From positions 16,849,596 through 16,913,595 of the forward strand of contig OX336343.1 in the NCBI GenBank assembly GCA_946902875.1: a stretch of 64,000 nucleotides of DNA, read 5' to 3'. Source of the DNA: Nematopogon swammerdamellus (taxonomy: Eukaryota; Arthropoda; Insecta; Lepidoptera; Adelidae). Under the pieces are notes generated by a model that did not search any database, had not been told where the DNA came from, and saw nothing but the letters and a program-made list of their open reading frames with translations. The position numbers and the translations under genes were made by a program. Numbering within the stretch: the first letter of the stretch is position 1; every line of letters starts with the position of its first letter. Shown here one piece after another: positions 43,901-55,391 of this stretch.

Positions 43901-44083
43901 TCCCCGAACAGCCAGCCAGCAGTATTGCTCCATGGTTGACGGCAAGTAAATCTGTAAAGTAGGTAGGTTGGTACAGTTGGATGGGACAGCTTATTATAAC
44001 ACCTGATAACACCCCTCTTTTGCGTCAGGGGTTAACTAGATACATAGAAATAGATAGAAAATACTTTATATCTCCAAGAAAAG

Positions 44084-44207
44084 CAGCGGGTGGCCGAGTG
44101 GTTTGGGTATCGGTTTCTCATGCGAGAGGTCCGAGGTTCGAATCCGGTCGGCGTGTACCAATGAGTTTTTTGTGACGAAAAAATTCACGTGCATACCTAT
44201 ACTTTAT
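44084..44207 (+). mobile_element. Family B SINE, tRNA-derived head
   Basis: GCGGGTGGCCGAGTGGTTTG contains a perfect tRNA A-box and GAGGTTCGAATCCGG a perfect B-box, 33 bp apart. The linker GTACCAATGAGTTTTTTGTG follows as in other family B copies, then the copy stops. It lacks a clean acceptor stem, so it is not called a tRNA gene. Confidence 0.7.
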
Positions 44208-44519
44208 ACCTTTATTTTCTTTATTACTGTATTCGGGTATTTTTGTCCTTGTATTTTTGTTTTTATGTGTGTTTTTAAATAATAAAGAAATTTTGTTTTT
44301 CTTTCAATCTCAGGAGTAATCCGACAACTAGGTGAAAACCTATGTTTTGCGCTGAAGATCCATCGAAATGGCTGCAAAAATTGTCATTGTTTCCACAACC
44401 GTTGCTTGCACACATTGAAGCATTGGTATTGCATTTAGTTTCCACAAAATAATTAGTTGTAATGCATTGATATCGCAAAATATAGAGCAAGAGGCGCCTT
44501 CATCAAGCCATATTTTTGT

Positions 44520-45340
44520 ACAAACTTATTGATACTAAAAAACCACCTCCACTTTGGAAAAAGCTCAGGTGGCTTGGTGAGGGTACGCGTTACGGGTCTC
44601 GGTCAGTTGGTAAATTGCTGGCGGTTCCTAGGCACCGAGGGGCCGCATTTGAAGGTAGCTTCAAGTATGCGGCAACTCGATGCTGGAACACGATCCCGCC
44701 ACCTCTCAAATTGCTCCCTACCATACACAAATTCAAGACACACCTTAAACAGTATTTGTTAAAAAATCAGAAAATTAAACCTACATAGTAATCTCCCCAT
44801 TAATTTACTTTAATATATATATACTAATTAATATATTTATTATACTACATCATACTCCTTATCTTATCTACGCTATATATATATATATATATATTTATTT
44901 AATTTTGGAGTAGGTACCTAATAGCAGTATAGCCTGCTTTATATAAGTGTTCTTTAGTAGTAGCTCTGTAGCTCTTAAGTTTAAGTTTATTGAAGTTGAA
45001 ATTGTGCTAGTTTATTTTGTATTATTTGTATATTTTAGTTGTTGCATCATTGTATTAACTTGGTTTTGTGTTCTCAGTTTTTCCACTTGTGAACTGAATG
45101 AATCACTATGTCAACCGGCTAGGCTTAAATTCAGCGACAACTGGCGCAAGCTGGCTGTCAGACGCTGCGCCTAGACCGTTTTCTTAAGATGTTTGTACCT
45201 ACATTGTGTTATTGTTAATATTCTGCCTACACTATTATTATCTTATTATCTAGATGTAAAAAAACAATTTATAATATTAATAATCGGAGTCGCCTTAACT
45301 CCCGCAGGCGGTTGTGTATGACATTAAAATAACGTTTAAT
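44520..45340 (+). mobile_element. LINE 3' end with CR1/L2-like C-terminus and 3' UTR
   Basis: 44,560-44,788 encodes LLAVPRHRGAAFEGSFKYAA followed by TRCWNTIPPPLKLLPTIHKF, an RT C-terminus of CR1/L2/Jockey type (A-x-R-x-W-N-x-x-P-P), ending in a stop. About 550 bp of AT-rich 3' UTR follows, including a (TA)n tract at 44,874-44,893. The 3' limit is approximate. Confidence 0.65.
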
Positions 45341-45345
45341 TTAGT

Positions 45346-45480
45346 ACTAGCTTTTGCCCGCGGCTTCACTCGCGGTAGACTCGGTTTAATAGCAAATAAG
45401 ATTTACTCAAATCTCTATCTCTACTTCTTATAATAGGGGACGTCTGTCTGTATGTATGTATGTTGGAGGTAAACTCCGGA
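45346..45480 (-). mobile_element. Helitron-like end
   Basis: The minus strand ends GAAGCCGCGGGCAAAAGCTAGTA, hairpin plus CTAGT. A TGTATGTATGTATG tract lies inside. Confidence 0.5.
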
Positions 45481-45545
45481 ACCTCTCAACAGATTTTGAT
45501 GCGGTGTGCACCAAAGGAAAGAGTAGAGTAGTAGCCATACTCTCG

Positions 45546-45750
45546 CGGACATCCCTTTGTAGAGTTCTTCGAACTGCACGATTCTCCAAATCGTTCTTGT
45601 GCCGCACTGCAAAGGTGTGGAACGGGCTCCCAGGGAATATCTTTCCCCACTCCTACAATCCACGGATCTTCAAATCGCGGGTTAATAGCCTTTCCCCAGC
45701 GACATTAGTCCACCTCCAAGCCGGACTAGCACCTTCTCGGCGGTGAAATA
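45546..45750 (+). mobile_element. LINE 3' coding end, Jockey/CR1-like (same family as 1512-1797)
   Basis: Encodes the same C-terminal segment (LRTARFSKSFLCRTAKVWN onward) at high identity but in the opposite orientation. The 3' UTR is replaced after CACCTTCTCGGCGG. Confidence 0.7.
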
Positions 45751-46079
45751 GGCCCTGCCGCAGGGCCAATCTAGAAAATTGCCCCTGCTTGCATCTATAC
45801 ACATCACAATCAAGGAGTCGATCAAGGAGGCAATCCCGAGATTGGCCCTGCGGCAGGTAGCCGCCATAAGCTTGTCAAAATAGTACCAAACCGTATAAGT
45901 TTAACCGTAAGTTAAACCGTATAAACAATAGAAAATGTTCATAATTACCTTAGTTTGAACGTGTAGTTGCAGGAGTGAGTAATTAAAACTTATTGCCCAC
46001 ATTACTAGCATGCATGACCAACTGACAGACGAAATCAAGAGTCAGGAACGCATTCTCTCAGCGGCCGGACTATCCTTCC

Positions 46080-46324
46080 TTCCTTCCTTATCCTTCCTTT
46101 ACCTTTAATAAAATCCAACGTCTGCTTTCTGTCTGTCTGTCTGTCTGTCTGTCCACTTATAACTCGAGAACCACTGAACCGATTTTAATTTAAAAAAAAT
46201 CCACGGATAGCTTGATTCTTCCCATCAACTATAGGCTACTTACTATCACGCTAAATGGCTAATGTATGAGGTTAGCAGGGAAGTCAGATATGAGAGCGGG
46301 CGGAGCCGCGGGCACGGCTAGTTG
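46080..46324 (+). mobile_element. Helitron-like 3' end
   Basis: CTGTCTGTCTGTCTGTC tract, GAACCGATTTTAATTT, and the terminus GGGCGGAGCCGCGGGCACGG then CTAGT: a GC hairpin directly before CTAG, as in non-autonomous Helitrons. Confidence 0.6.
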
Positions 46325-46920
46325 ATGATACAATCGGTCGTGCAGTCGAGCCCAGCAGGTCTATTCTTGTAAATTCTGAAAGCGGAATCAGCGCTGTTGT
46401 GGCGCTGAGAGCCACCAGAATAGACCTGCAGATCGCACGTTTGCATTGCACGCACGCCACCATTCCAAGTATCATTGAAACTATCACCGAGGGAGATCCG
46501 TATTAGGTGAATACCTACTCAAGTCATCGATCCCCGAAGTCAACACGGCTCTCAAACAACTAGCAACGCCGATATAGACTCAAAGTCCTGCCCGCGGCTC
46601 AAAGAGGACTTCACTCTAATTTCACGCCTGCACGCGCAGTACTCACACAAATTAGATCAGGAGCGGGGGCCTTGGTGCTGTGCCCTCAGGGAAGAGTAGG
46701 TACCTACCTACCTAATTTGGACCAGCCTCAGGTTGAGAAATTATGGACGTGGAGGAAATTACTTAAAGTACCTAGTTATGTAAGTGCTTAACTACCCACT
46801 TACCTATTTTGACGTGAATTTGATGAAACGTCTTTATCCTGCTGCCGCGATGCCGGAGGTTTTTTACAAATAGTTGCGTTACGAAAATGATGAATTTTTG
46901 GCGACTTAGATCTCGAAAAA
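46325..46920. other. Spacer, no gene recognised
   Basis: 46,345-46,435 contains an inverted repeat (AGGTCTATTCTTGTA / CCAGAATAGACCTGC) enclosing a GC-rich loop. No gene. Confidence 0.35.
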
Positions 46921-46924
46921 TATA

Positions 46925-47575
46925 AGAGTTACAAGAAGGTGAGGAATATCGTCCTAAAGGTAGTTCTTCCGACTTGCTAAGATGACATACCCGAGAGTCG
47001 TACATCAAGGCCCTTCTATAAATATGGCCCATAAAAAAAGGGCTTCGAAAATCAATAAATGCTTATAACTCCTGGACTACTGGTTTGCAAGTAGCAAACA
47101 AATTGCAAGTCAGATCGACTTGCAATTTGTTTCTTTCCGTAGATAAAATTACTCTTTTTTAAATAGATAGTGTTTTTTTTCAAATCGGTTCAGCCGTATC
47201 GAAAAAAAAGGAAGAAAAGTGTTTGAGAGGGCATATCTCGGAAACTACTGATTACGACTACACATCCGCTGGACGAAATGATAGGCCTTGACGAGATAAA
47301 TTTTTTTATTTGTATTTTTAATTTTTTTAATGAAAATGTTTAGAGGTAGGTAAGGCATATCGTCCTAAAGGTAGTTCTTCCGACTTGCTAAGACGACATA
47401 CTCGAGAGTCGTACTCGTACATCGATCCCTTCTCTATATATCGTCCAGAAGAAAAGTGCTTCGTAAACTTCGAAAATCAATAAACGCTTATAACTCCTGA
47501 AATACTGGTCAGATCGACTTGCAATTTGTTTCTTTTCGTAGAAAAAATTTGCTCTTTTTGAAATAGTTTCTCTTT
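46925..47575 (+). repeat. Diverged direct duplication (two ~240-bp units)
   Basis: Unit 1 (46,925-47,172) and unit 2 (about 47,345-47,575) share ATATCGTCCTAAAGGTAGTT, CTTCCGACTTGCTAAGA, GAAAATCAATAAA, CTTATAACTCCTG and AGATCGACTTGCAATTTGTT. They differ by indels, and about 170 bp of other sequence lies between. The family is unknown. Confidence 0.65.
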
Positions 47576-47729
47576 GTCGTTGGTGGTGAAAATAATGTGT
47601 TGCTCCTGTGGGTAAAGATTTTCAATTCGTGACACTGGATTGGGATGGTAGAACGAACAGTAAAATGGGATGACAGAGAGTGGAATTTGAAAAAAACAAA
47701 TGACTTTCGTGAAACTAGAAAAGCCAGTC

Positions 47730-48435
47730 TAAAAAAAATCTGTCAAGTGCGAGTTTTACTCGCGCGCGGAGGTTTCCGTATTCTATCCGCTATCTATAAT
47801 ATCCGCCTATGCGCTCAGGTGGCATGGTCTTCGAATTTGAATTATCCGATATATGTTTATGTTATGTCTGACAGGTCTCCATGTTTGCCCACTGACAGCT
47901 GTTACCATAGTATAATGCGCGGGGCGGATCTTGGCGTGTCGCCGCCGCAGCGGTTCGTCGGTGTTCTCCCTCGCACCCGCACCGTACTTGTATAGTTTAT
48001 TCGCGTGGCGGGTCGCCCGCTGCGGCGACGACACGCCGAGATCCGTCCCGGGCACTATAACGTCATTTTATTTTTTAAAAGTGTCTTTCAAACATCAAAC
48101 TTCTGGAAATTCTTTTTTTGGAACGACCAAAGATTATGAAGCCGCTATCTTTTGTCTTTCAACCTGCAATGTATGAAAACCTGTGGCCATCTATTATTCA
48201 ATAGTGTGACTAATAGATTTTATTTTACGTTTCTTGTATGGGGCCCCCCCTTAATTTTTAACATTTTCTTATTTGTTGTTTCATCCGCCATAGTAACGCA
48301 TATTCTGTGAAAGTTTCAACGGGCTACCTATTACGGTTCAAGAGATAAAGCCCTCGGACAGACGGACGGACGGACGGACGGACAGACGGCGGAGGCTTAG
48401 TAATAGGCTTCCGTACGGGATACGGAAACCTAAAA
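47730..48435 (+). mobile_element. Family P repeat, interrupted by a GC-rich MITE
   Basis: Starts TCTGTCAAGTGCGAGTTTTA and ends GGACGGACGGACAGACGGCG, AGGCTTAGTAATAGGCTTCC. The conserved CGTATTCTGTGAAAGTTTCAAC-type block is present at about 48,300. Confidence 0.55.
47909..48058. mobile_element. GC-rich MITE with ~45-bp TIRs (150 bp)
   Basis: The left arm (ATAGTATAATGCGCGGGGCG, GATCTTGGCGTGTCGCCGCC) and right arm are near-perfect reverse complements around a ~55-bp loop. The element is GC-rich in an AT-rich host repeat, so its ends are sharp. Confidence 0.65.
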
Positions 48436-48686
48436 ATGGGGACAAACAACGCCCCGTGGAGAGTCGAACTCAAGCCTTCCTCTCAACAAAAAAAGTGAAG
48501 TTTCGTGCGTGGGACACTGACTCGTGGTGGGACACCAGCCAGACAGAAGCGAAGCTTCTCACGCTTTGCATAATATAATTTAGGCAAGATAATATGTATA
48601 AAATCCAATAATAATTAAATAAGTTTCATTTAATTTCGATTGGGATAGCGCCATTTATGCAATATTCGATACTTTTAATTCGTTGA

Positions 48687-49016
48687 TTTTTTTTTTTATT
48701 GAAACTGACACGTTTGCCTACATCACCTACAATACAACATCCGTGATGTCAGCCCATAACACCGGGTGAACTTGGTGCCACGTCAGCGCTTCCCTTCGGT
48801 CGTGCCGGCTACACTGAACTGGACGGAAAACACAAACTATATACATAGCCGTTTCGACCGACATTTCATTCAGTGCGGTGGTACCAACCCGGGCGGGTTA
48901 AACCCTACCACCTAGTAATATAAGAAGGGAGTCATATCCCCTAATCGCCTTTTACTACATACACGGGAGGAGATGCAGTGGGGCTATTCTTTTAAAGTAC
49001 CGGCTCCACACGGTAC
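48687..49016 (-). mobile_element. Family A-type SINE with GC-rich head
   Basis: Poly-A at 48,687, tail with a small duplication (CTACAATACAACATCC), body, and head ending CCGTGTGGAGCCGG. The 5S module is absent. Confidence 0.75.
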
Positions 49017-50041
49017 AAAGATATTCCCCGTATTCCCATAATATTCCCTCGCATATTCCTATCAACTTAAGTATTATTTCAAAACGTCAACCCCACCTCC
49101 ACTCCATGGTTCGCTCGCAACACATTTTATCTGTGCAACACATTGGTGTTGCGAACGAACGACGAACGAATAATACGATGATTCTACTTCAAAAGGCTCA
49201 CATAGATGGCGCTCAAGCGGCGCGCTGCGCTCTGTCAGTCAGTTCAGTAATTTTGATAAAAATTGATAACTGTTTTTTTTTTCTGGTGTTCCCTATAATT
49301 AATTCGTTACACATTGATTAACATAGACATTAGCCTCGTTTTCCTACAAAATAATATAAAAACATACCTATGTACTTAGTATATAATATAATATAGAAAT
49401 TTCTTCAAAATTGCTTTGACTATTATATACTAGATTCGCTGATCGCTTAGACAACGTTCTCAGCGCATCGGTGCTGCCATGATAGGACATTTCGCATAAA
49501 ACCTTGTTATTTGATAAGTAAGATGCTCATTTCATGATAACTATGTACAGACCGACCTAATAGTATTATATTCTTTGAGACCGACCAAGTGCGCTGTCAT
49601 CGTTTCATGGTTGCCAAAGAGATTGAGAACTCGAATTGAACACGCTTTGACAATTAGGACAGCCGAATGACACTTCTGTATTCCTGATCTGACCACTTCA
49701 AAGATAACTTGGTCCCTCGGTATGTACTTCGGTAATATTACAATGGAGAATATCAGCGAATTGAGATATTTAGCTCACAGTATACTTCAAATAAAAAAGT
49801 AAAATAAAAGAAAATCAGATGTTTTTGTGAAATTCGGGTTGAACATCTTGCAACACTAGCGTGTGACTGTCAAAACAGCGATCGATTGAACGCGACTGTA
49901 CAGCTTGCAAGCGCTAAATTTTTATGATTGTTTATCTATCCTTGTTTTTACAATAGTAGGAAAAGAGAAAGTGATGTAAAATTTTAACCAAAACAGCTGT
50001 TTTCTCCTTTAGGCCACACGGCTGTCGTCTGCTTCCTCCTT
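49017..50041. other. Spacer, no gene recognised
   Basis: Unique-looking sequence without repeat hallmarks. Open frames are short and motif-free. Confidence 0.3.
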
Positions 50042-50799
50042 CCTGTAGCCAGTGTTGCCATGTTAGGAGATTTTCTCCTAGATTCAGGAGAATTTCAGCG
50101 GTGTTAGGAGAAGTTTTTGCCTGTCAGGAGAGTAGGAGAAAATCTAGGAGAAAGAAAATCATTACAGGAGAAGATTTAGGAGTGAGAAACAATTATTTAC
50201 TAGTAACAAACAAATATGTCGGTATGTACAGCTATATGTCGGTGACATGACAACACAATGAATGCACTGTACGTGAATCAACCAACCTCTCAAGTCACAC
50301 AATATACGAAAGGATTTGTCTTTTGATAAGAGCAAGGTTCCCCTTCTTGCTCTTTAGATAGGATAATGTGACACTCTGTGAGTGCGTGCGTGCATTGATC
50401 GACCAACAAGCCGACTACCGGGCGGCCTAACCGAACGAACACTTTGTTATCAATCAATGTTATTTACATGTATTCTTTGTAATAATCAATTGTATTACTA
50501 AGCCTACGTGGACAGTCTGTCCGTCAGTCCGCACTACTTTAACGGCTGTATCTTTTGTACCGTAATAGGTAGCTGGTTTTGATTTTCACAGATCATGTGT
50601 TATTTATTATTGGCGGACATCCTATCAAATAATAAGAAAAAAAAATTAAGGGCTTCCCCATACAAGGAACGTGTTATTTTCTAAAAAAAAATTTTTTGTT
50701 TGTTTTTGCTCTAACGTAAAAACGGTAATACGTACAAGTGGCAAACTTGGTGTGGTTAAAAACTAAAAAAAAAACAAATAATTAAAACAGACGAATTAC

Positions 50800-51475
50800 G
50801 TGGTGGTTAGAATGGCAATCGTGGTTATGACGGGAGGACAAATCATTATTGGCGGAGAAGTGATAGAACCGATTGAAGGAAGAGTATGTACGTATATCTC
50901 GGTTAAATACTGCTTGGTAGACAAGGTCTCCAGGTCGAGGGAGGAATTCAACTTAGTAGGGCTGCCTCGGAAATTTAAAATACGCCCCGAGGTCTAACCT
51001 GTATATATTATGACCAGCGCGTCCTACCGTTTATGACGTACGGGTGTGAAACGTGAGCTCTGACTATGGTTGTTTTCAAAAGTTGCCCAGCGAGCGATGG
51101 AACTAGCCATGCTGGGCTGGCCTGGGAGTATAGCTAGGCGAAATGGTGCGTAATGAATGACTAATGAATGAGGCAATCCGCCGTCGCACCAAAGTAATCG
51201 ATATTGGAAACCAGGTGGATAAGCTAAAATGGCAGTGGGCTGGGCACGTTAGCTGAAGGGACGACGACCGTTGGAGTAACCATGTACTACATTGTAGGCC
51301 GTGGACAGGAAAATGGAGTGCGGAAGACCACCCGCCAGGTGGGACGCCGACATGAAGTATGCCGTCGGAAAGCAGTGGTCCGTACCGCTGAAGGCCGAGA
51401 GACTGGAGGAAAATTGAAGGCGTATGTCCAGCAGTAGACGCTTACACGCTGACTGACTGACTGACTGACAAAGAG
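50800..51475 (+). mobile_element. RTE-clade LINE 3' end inside the hAT element
   Basis: Encodes, with frameshifts and stops, GGQIIIGGEVIEPIE and, downstream, FMTYGCET, KLKWQWAGHV and a W-x-R-x-T-G-K segment, the C-terminal part of RTE/BovB-type reverse transcriptases. It ends in a (CTGA)n tail at about 51,450-51,470, a common RTE 3' microsatellite. 5'-truncated and dead. Confidence 0.7.
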
Positions 51476-51477
51476 CC

Positions 51478-51612
51478 CTCAGTGCGCGAGTTCGACTCGC
51501 ACTTGACCGGTTTTCAGGGTGCAAAAGATACAGCTCTTTACAGGTAAGACAAACAGACGGACGGACAGACGGCCTAGGCTTAGTAAAATGGTCCCGTACG
51601 TATAAGGAAATG
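51478..51612 (+). repeat. Family P repeat fragment
   Basis: GCGCGAGTTCGACTCGCACT, TGACCGGTTTT, then ACAGACGGACGGACAGACGG and GGCTTAGTAAAATGGTCCCG. Confidence 0.5.
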
Positions 51613-51841
51613 TATAAAGTACGTATATATATAGTACGTATATATAGTACGTATATATATAGTACGTATAAAGGAAATGTATCCGGTACGTATAAGAAAA
51701 AGTAAATGTGGTGATTTTTTTATAATTTGAATAACAGGAGAATTTTTTAGGAGAACGAAAACTTTCTAGGAGATTTTTAGGAGATTTTCGAAGTCAATCT
51801 AGGAGAATTTCAAAATTTGAGTTGGCAGCACTGCCTGTAGC

Positions 51842-52550
51842 GCGCGCGCTGCGCGCTCGTTTCAACCAACGTCAACAAATTCTATTCCATCCTACCAATC
51901 CTAAATTCAAAATTCTAAATAAACGAAGTGAGTGTTGCGCCAGCTCAAAGCGGAGAGTATCCCTCCAAATTGATGCTTTAACTCAAATCTATCGAGGTAA
52001 GATACATTTTCTTTTCCAGACTGCTACTACATTCTGTTTTCTAAAATTTTATGAACTAACTAGGTATCTACCTAATTCGCAGCTCTTTATCTAAAATTAT
52101 GTAGGTACATAAACTGTTACTTCTCTCCCTGTGTGGTTATAAAGGACCGAACGTTCAGCGCTGTCTGAAGCTGCAAACTGCAAACATAGCCTTTTCCCTC
52201 AGAGTACAGATACTTTTCCATTCCATAGAGCATGCATGTGTATGTATATAATACTTACTTATTTAGTGGCACGAGTCACGACCTGCTGAAGCCCACACAG
52301 TCCAATTGTTGCAAGAAATTGTCTTTATTTGGAAATACCTATGTATATAATCATGAAGACAGTTTTATTATTCATTAAATAAAATGCCCCCGCTCTACAA
52401 ATATGTACCATAGTAGATTTGGATGTTGTAAAGATATTGCCCCAATTTTGTCCCATGTCCTCTAAACGATGGCTATCGTAATAAGCTATAGTATACTATA
52501 AGTGAGTGAACAAATTCGTGTATTTAGGATATGTATGTTCACGCGGAATG
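51842..52550. other. Spacer, no gene recognised
   Basis: Starts with GCGCGCGCGCTGCGCGCTCG. Otherwise AT-rich without recognised motifs. Confidence 0.3.
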
Positions 52551-52554
52551 GGAA

Positions 52555-52815
52555 ATGTGAAGGAGATGTGTAAAAGAAAGTGAAAGCCGGCAATCAAGTG
52601 AATGGGGCATTCATTGCACTCTATTATGAGCAGCTAAAGTATTCCGCTAGAGCGCTTTTGGCTGTCCATAGTGAAGTGCTGGGCCCTACACTACACTGTA
52701 CGGGAGTGAAATTTGGGCATGGCAGACGAAGCATGAAATCAGGATAAATGCTGTGTAAATGCGCGCGTTGAGGAGTACGTGTGGAGTTACAATAAAAACT
52801 TACATACATATAAGG
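52555..52815 (+). mobile_element. LINE coding fragment (RTE-like)
   Basis: A broken frame reads VKAGNQVNGA and LLAVHSEVLGPTL and GRRSMKSG, matching the R-V-x-A-G-N-x-V-N-G-A ... V-H-x-x-V-L-x-P-T-L pattern of an insect LINE reverse transcriptase. Stops and an internal TAA interrupt it. Confidence 0.5.
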
Positions 52816-52909
52816 TGCGGTGCGGAAACTTGCTGATTTGAAAAGTCAAAAAAAAAAGTAGTAGAGATATCACTGTAATTTATTTTTATTGTAACATACA
52901 TCATCAATT

Positions 52910-53175
52910 TTTTTTTATTAAATAGTTTTGAAGATGATATCGGTCAAATGACGGCCCTCATTGTCGATGCACTGAGTTACCCGATTTCTGAAATTTCGTT
53001 CATCTCTTCTAAGCATATCGACGGGTATGTTGGCGATGGCTTGGTGTACATTGTTTTTCAGTTGAGGTAGGCTCCTTGGACGGTCATTGTAAACAATTGA
53101 TTTCAGATAACCCCATAAAAAAAGTCACAAGGAGACAAATCGGGGGAGCGGGCCGGCCAAACAAGGTCGCCTCTC
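52910..53175 (-). pseudogene. DDE transposase C-terminal relic (Tc1/mariner-like)
   Basis: The minus-strand translation gives KSIVYNDRPRSLPQLKNNVH, QAIANIPVDMLRRDERNFRN and QCIDNEGRHLTDIIFKTI with a stop, the C-terminus of a widespread insect transposase family. One frameshift at an A-run (about 53,118) separates it from the upstream part with the W-P-A-x-S-P-D-L type block. Confidence 0.65.
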
Positions 53176-53394
53176 AAAGAGATGAGGCGCTGGAACGGCC
53201 AGTAAAAAAGTACGCCTCGACGGCAAACGCGCGCTGCTCGCTGGTCCAATTCATGGCGCGAACTGACTATGCGGATAACAAAACTTCATGATTTCGTGTT
53301 TCGAACGAGTCGGTTCCCGCCCTTTCCCGACCCCACCTCGCCGTTTGGCGCGAAATACAAATCAGCAAGTTTTCGCGCCGTACCCTGTACATAT

Positions 53395-54025
53395 GTACAT
53401 AGCGTCACGCCTGTTTCCCGGTGGGGTAGGCAGAGACAACGGACCCTCCACGTGCCACGATCCTGACACACCTCTGCCGCCTCTTCCACTCCCATAATGT
53501 TCTTCATGCATACTCGTCGGTTACGGGTACTACGCACTTGACCCTTTTTGAGCACATGCCCGATCTGGTCCAGGTACGTGCGTCTAGGGTGACCCTTCCC
53601 GACTCTTTCACTCACATTTGCTTCATAAATTTATTTCGTTAGTCTCCTATCATCCATTTTTCCAACATGACCGAACCACCGAAGCATACCTTTCTCAATC
53701 CTTGTCACTATATCTATATCGGTATCTATCTACAATGAAAGATAGATTGTAAAATAGTGTAGTGCGAGAGCACTATGGTCTGAAAGAAGATATAGTGATA
53801 AGATTGAGAAAGGAATGCTTCAGTATTTCGGTCATGTAGAAGAATGGCCCTAGATGCACATACCTGGACCAGATCGAGCATGTGCTCAAAAAGGGCCAAG
53901 TGCGTAGTACCCGTAACCGACGAGCAGAGTATAATGAACATTATGAGAGTAGAAGAAGCAGTCCGTTGTCTCTGCCTACGTCACTGGGAAACAGGCGTTA
54001 CGCTATGTATGTATGTATATATGTA
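53395..54025. repeat. Inverted pair of LINE C-terminal fragments
   Basis: 53,395-53,735 (minus) encodes VGKGHPRRTYLDQIGHVLKK and GQVRSTRNRRVCMKN to the LINE end. 53,745-54,025 (plus) is the same region with an internal deletion. The two face away from a short centre carrying TATCTATCTACAATGAAAGATAG. The reverse transcriptase core is absent. Confidence 0.65.
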
Positions 54026-54159
54026 TGTTTGTAACTATAAGCCGCGTCAATTACTAATATAGTACTTATTGTTTTTTTCCCTGTTACTGTTTTATTATTG
54101 TTAGGTAAGTATCAGTTTTTTTATATGTTGAACATGTATAGGAAATTTGGTGCTATTAA

Positions 54160-54410
54160 TTTTTTTATGTAAAGTAATTTTTAATTCCGTTATGGGTGGC
54201 TGAGTCAGAGGGGTCAAAGCACATGCTCCGACCAGCCAATATCACCTCCGAGAAGGCAGGTGTCATATCGAAGACTTCCCTTGGGTTTGCTGGCTGTACC
54301 GGACTAGAGTAGAACACAGCCGAGGCTGCTATGAGGCCATCTTACATCCAGTACGGCGGTAGCAACCCAGTCGGCTAAAATTAGAGCCTACCACTAGTAA
54401 GGGGCAAGGG
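54160..54410 (-). mobile_element. Family B SINE, 3' two-thirds
   Basis: From the T-run ATGTAAAGTAATTTTTAATT... through GGGTGGCTGAGTCAGAGGGG, the GAGGCTGCTATGAGGCCATC region and the CCTACCACTAGTAAGGGGCA region. Confidence 0.7.
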
Positions 54411-54507
54411 AATTGCCCTCAAATTTTTGCTAGTGTCGACAATTATGTAGGTAGTGATTTCTCAGCAGCTCCTTAAAAACGCAACTATTAATTTTAACTA
54501 GGTTTGT

Positions 54508-54783
54508 AGTCGACAGAAGAGTTCTTCGAACTGCACGATTCTCTAAATCGTTCTTGTGCCGCACTGCAAAGGTGTGGAACGGGCTCCCAGGAAATATCTT
54601 CCCCCACTCCTACAATCCACAGATCTTCAAATCGCGGGTTAATAGCCTTTCCCCAGCAACATTAGTCCACCTCCAAGCCGGACTGGCACCTCCTCGGGGG
54701 TGAAATTGGCTGCGCCTGAGGTTGCGACCTCGGACAGAGCCACCCAGTTCGGTAGCAATAAAAAAAAATTAAAAATAAAAGAG
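54508..54783 (+). mobile_element. LINE 3' end, Jockey/CR1-like
   Basis: The same family and coding segment as 1512-1797, with the complete 3' UTR (GGGTGAAATTGGCTGCGCCT) and an A-rich tail. Confidence 0.75.
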
Positions 54784-55091
54784 GTATATTTTTTGCTCTG
54801 TTAGTCAACTTATATAAATTTGACAAGGTTCCTTCGCATTAGCAACTTGCGCGGCTTATTAACGACTAGTGAAAGGACAACATGGCAATTAATAACCTAT
54901 ACAGACCTAGAAACCTAGGGCAGTAATACTAAGTACCTACAGGTCCAGGAAGTAGGCATTGAACATATACACATGTATCAAGGCGAGTACAATACTGCTA
55001 GCAGTTCCGTTAATTCACATTTAACCTGAGAACCAAAAGGAAATATTTGAAGTAACCTTAGTTTCCAGAGTACCATAGAATAATTGTACCA
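54784..55091. other. Spacer, no gene recognised
   Basis: Nothing recognisable. Confidence 0.3.
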
Positions 55092-55391
55092 TGTGGAACT
55101 AGGGCTGCCATCTCTAAAATCATTAAACTAGGACAAAAAGAAGTAAAACCCCGGATTTTCATATAAAAACCCGGACATTGCTTTTTCTTATTATGACATG
55201 ACAATTTATTTATTTTATTATAAACTTTTTGACAAAATTAAATTTTCATGTATATATTATTAAAATATTTAACGGCATTACTCACGGTCGTCTCCTACCT
55301 CTGGCTCGACGTTTAGCGTCTATCATAGAGTTACGTAGGTCGCTATATAAGTTTTGAGACACGCAAAAAGTAAACAATATAGACTTACAAT

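Larger units (their letters stand above)
50050..51833. mobile_element. Non-autonomous hAT-like element with 8-bp TSD
   Basis: Termini CAGTGTTGCCA and TGGCAGCACTG are inverted with one mismatch. The 8-bp direct repeats CCTGTAGC lie at 50,042-50,049 and 51,834-51,841. Subterminal regions are packed with AGGAGA motifs on the plus strand (about ten on the left, six on the right). No transposase. The interior holds an RTE-like LINE fragment, a family P end and a GTACGTATATAT tandem repeat (51,600-51,695). Confidence 0.85.

Noticed and set aside
44084..44160. Genuine tRNA gene
   Set aside because: A and B boxes are excellent, but acceptor-stem pairing is not evident and the sequence continues into the family B SINE linker shared with other copies.
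45421..45480. Microsatellite-rich TGTATGTA tracts (several places) as CRISPR-like or satellite arrays
   Set aside because: They are simple microsatellites attached to repeat ends. No spacer-repeat periodicity was seen anywhere in the window.
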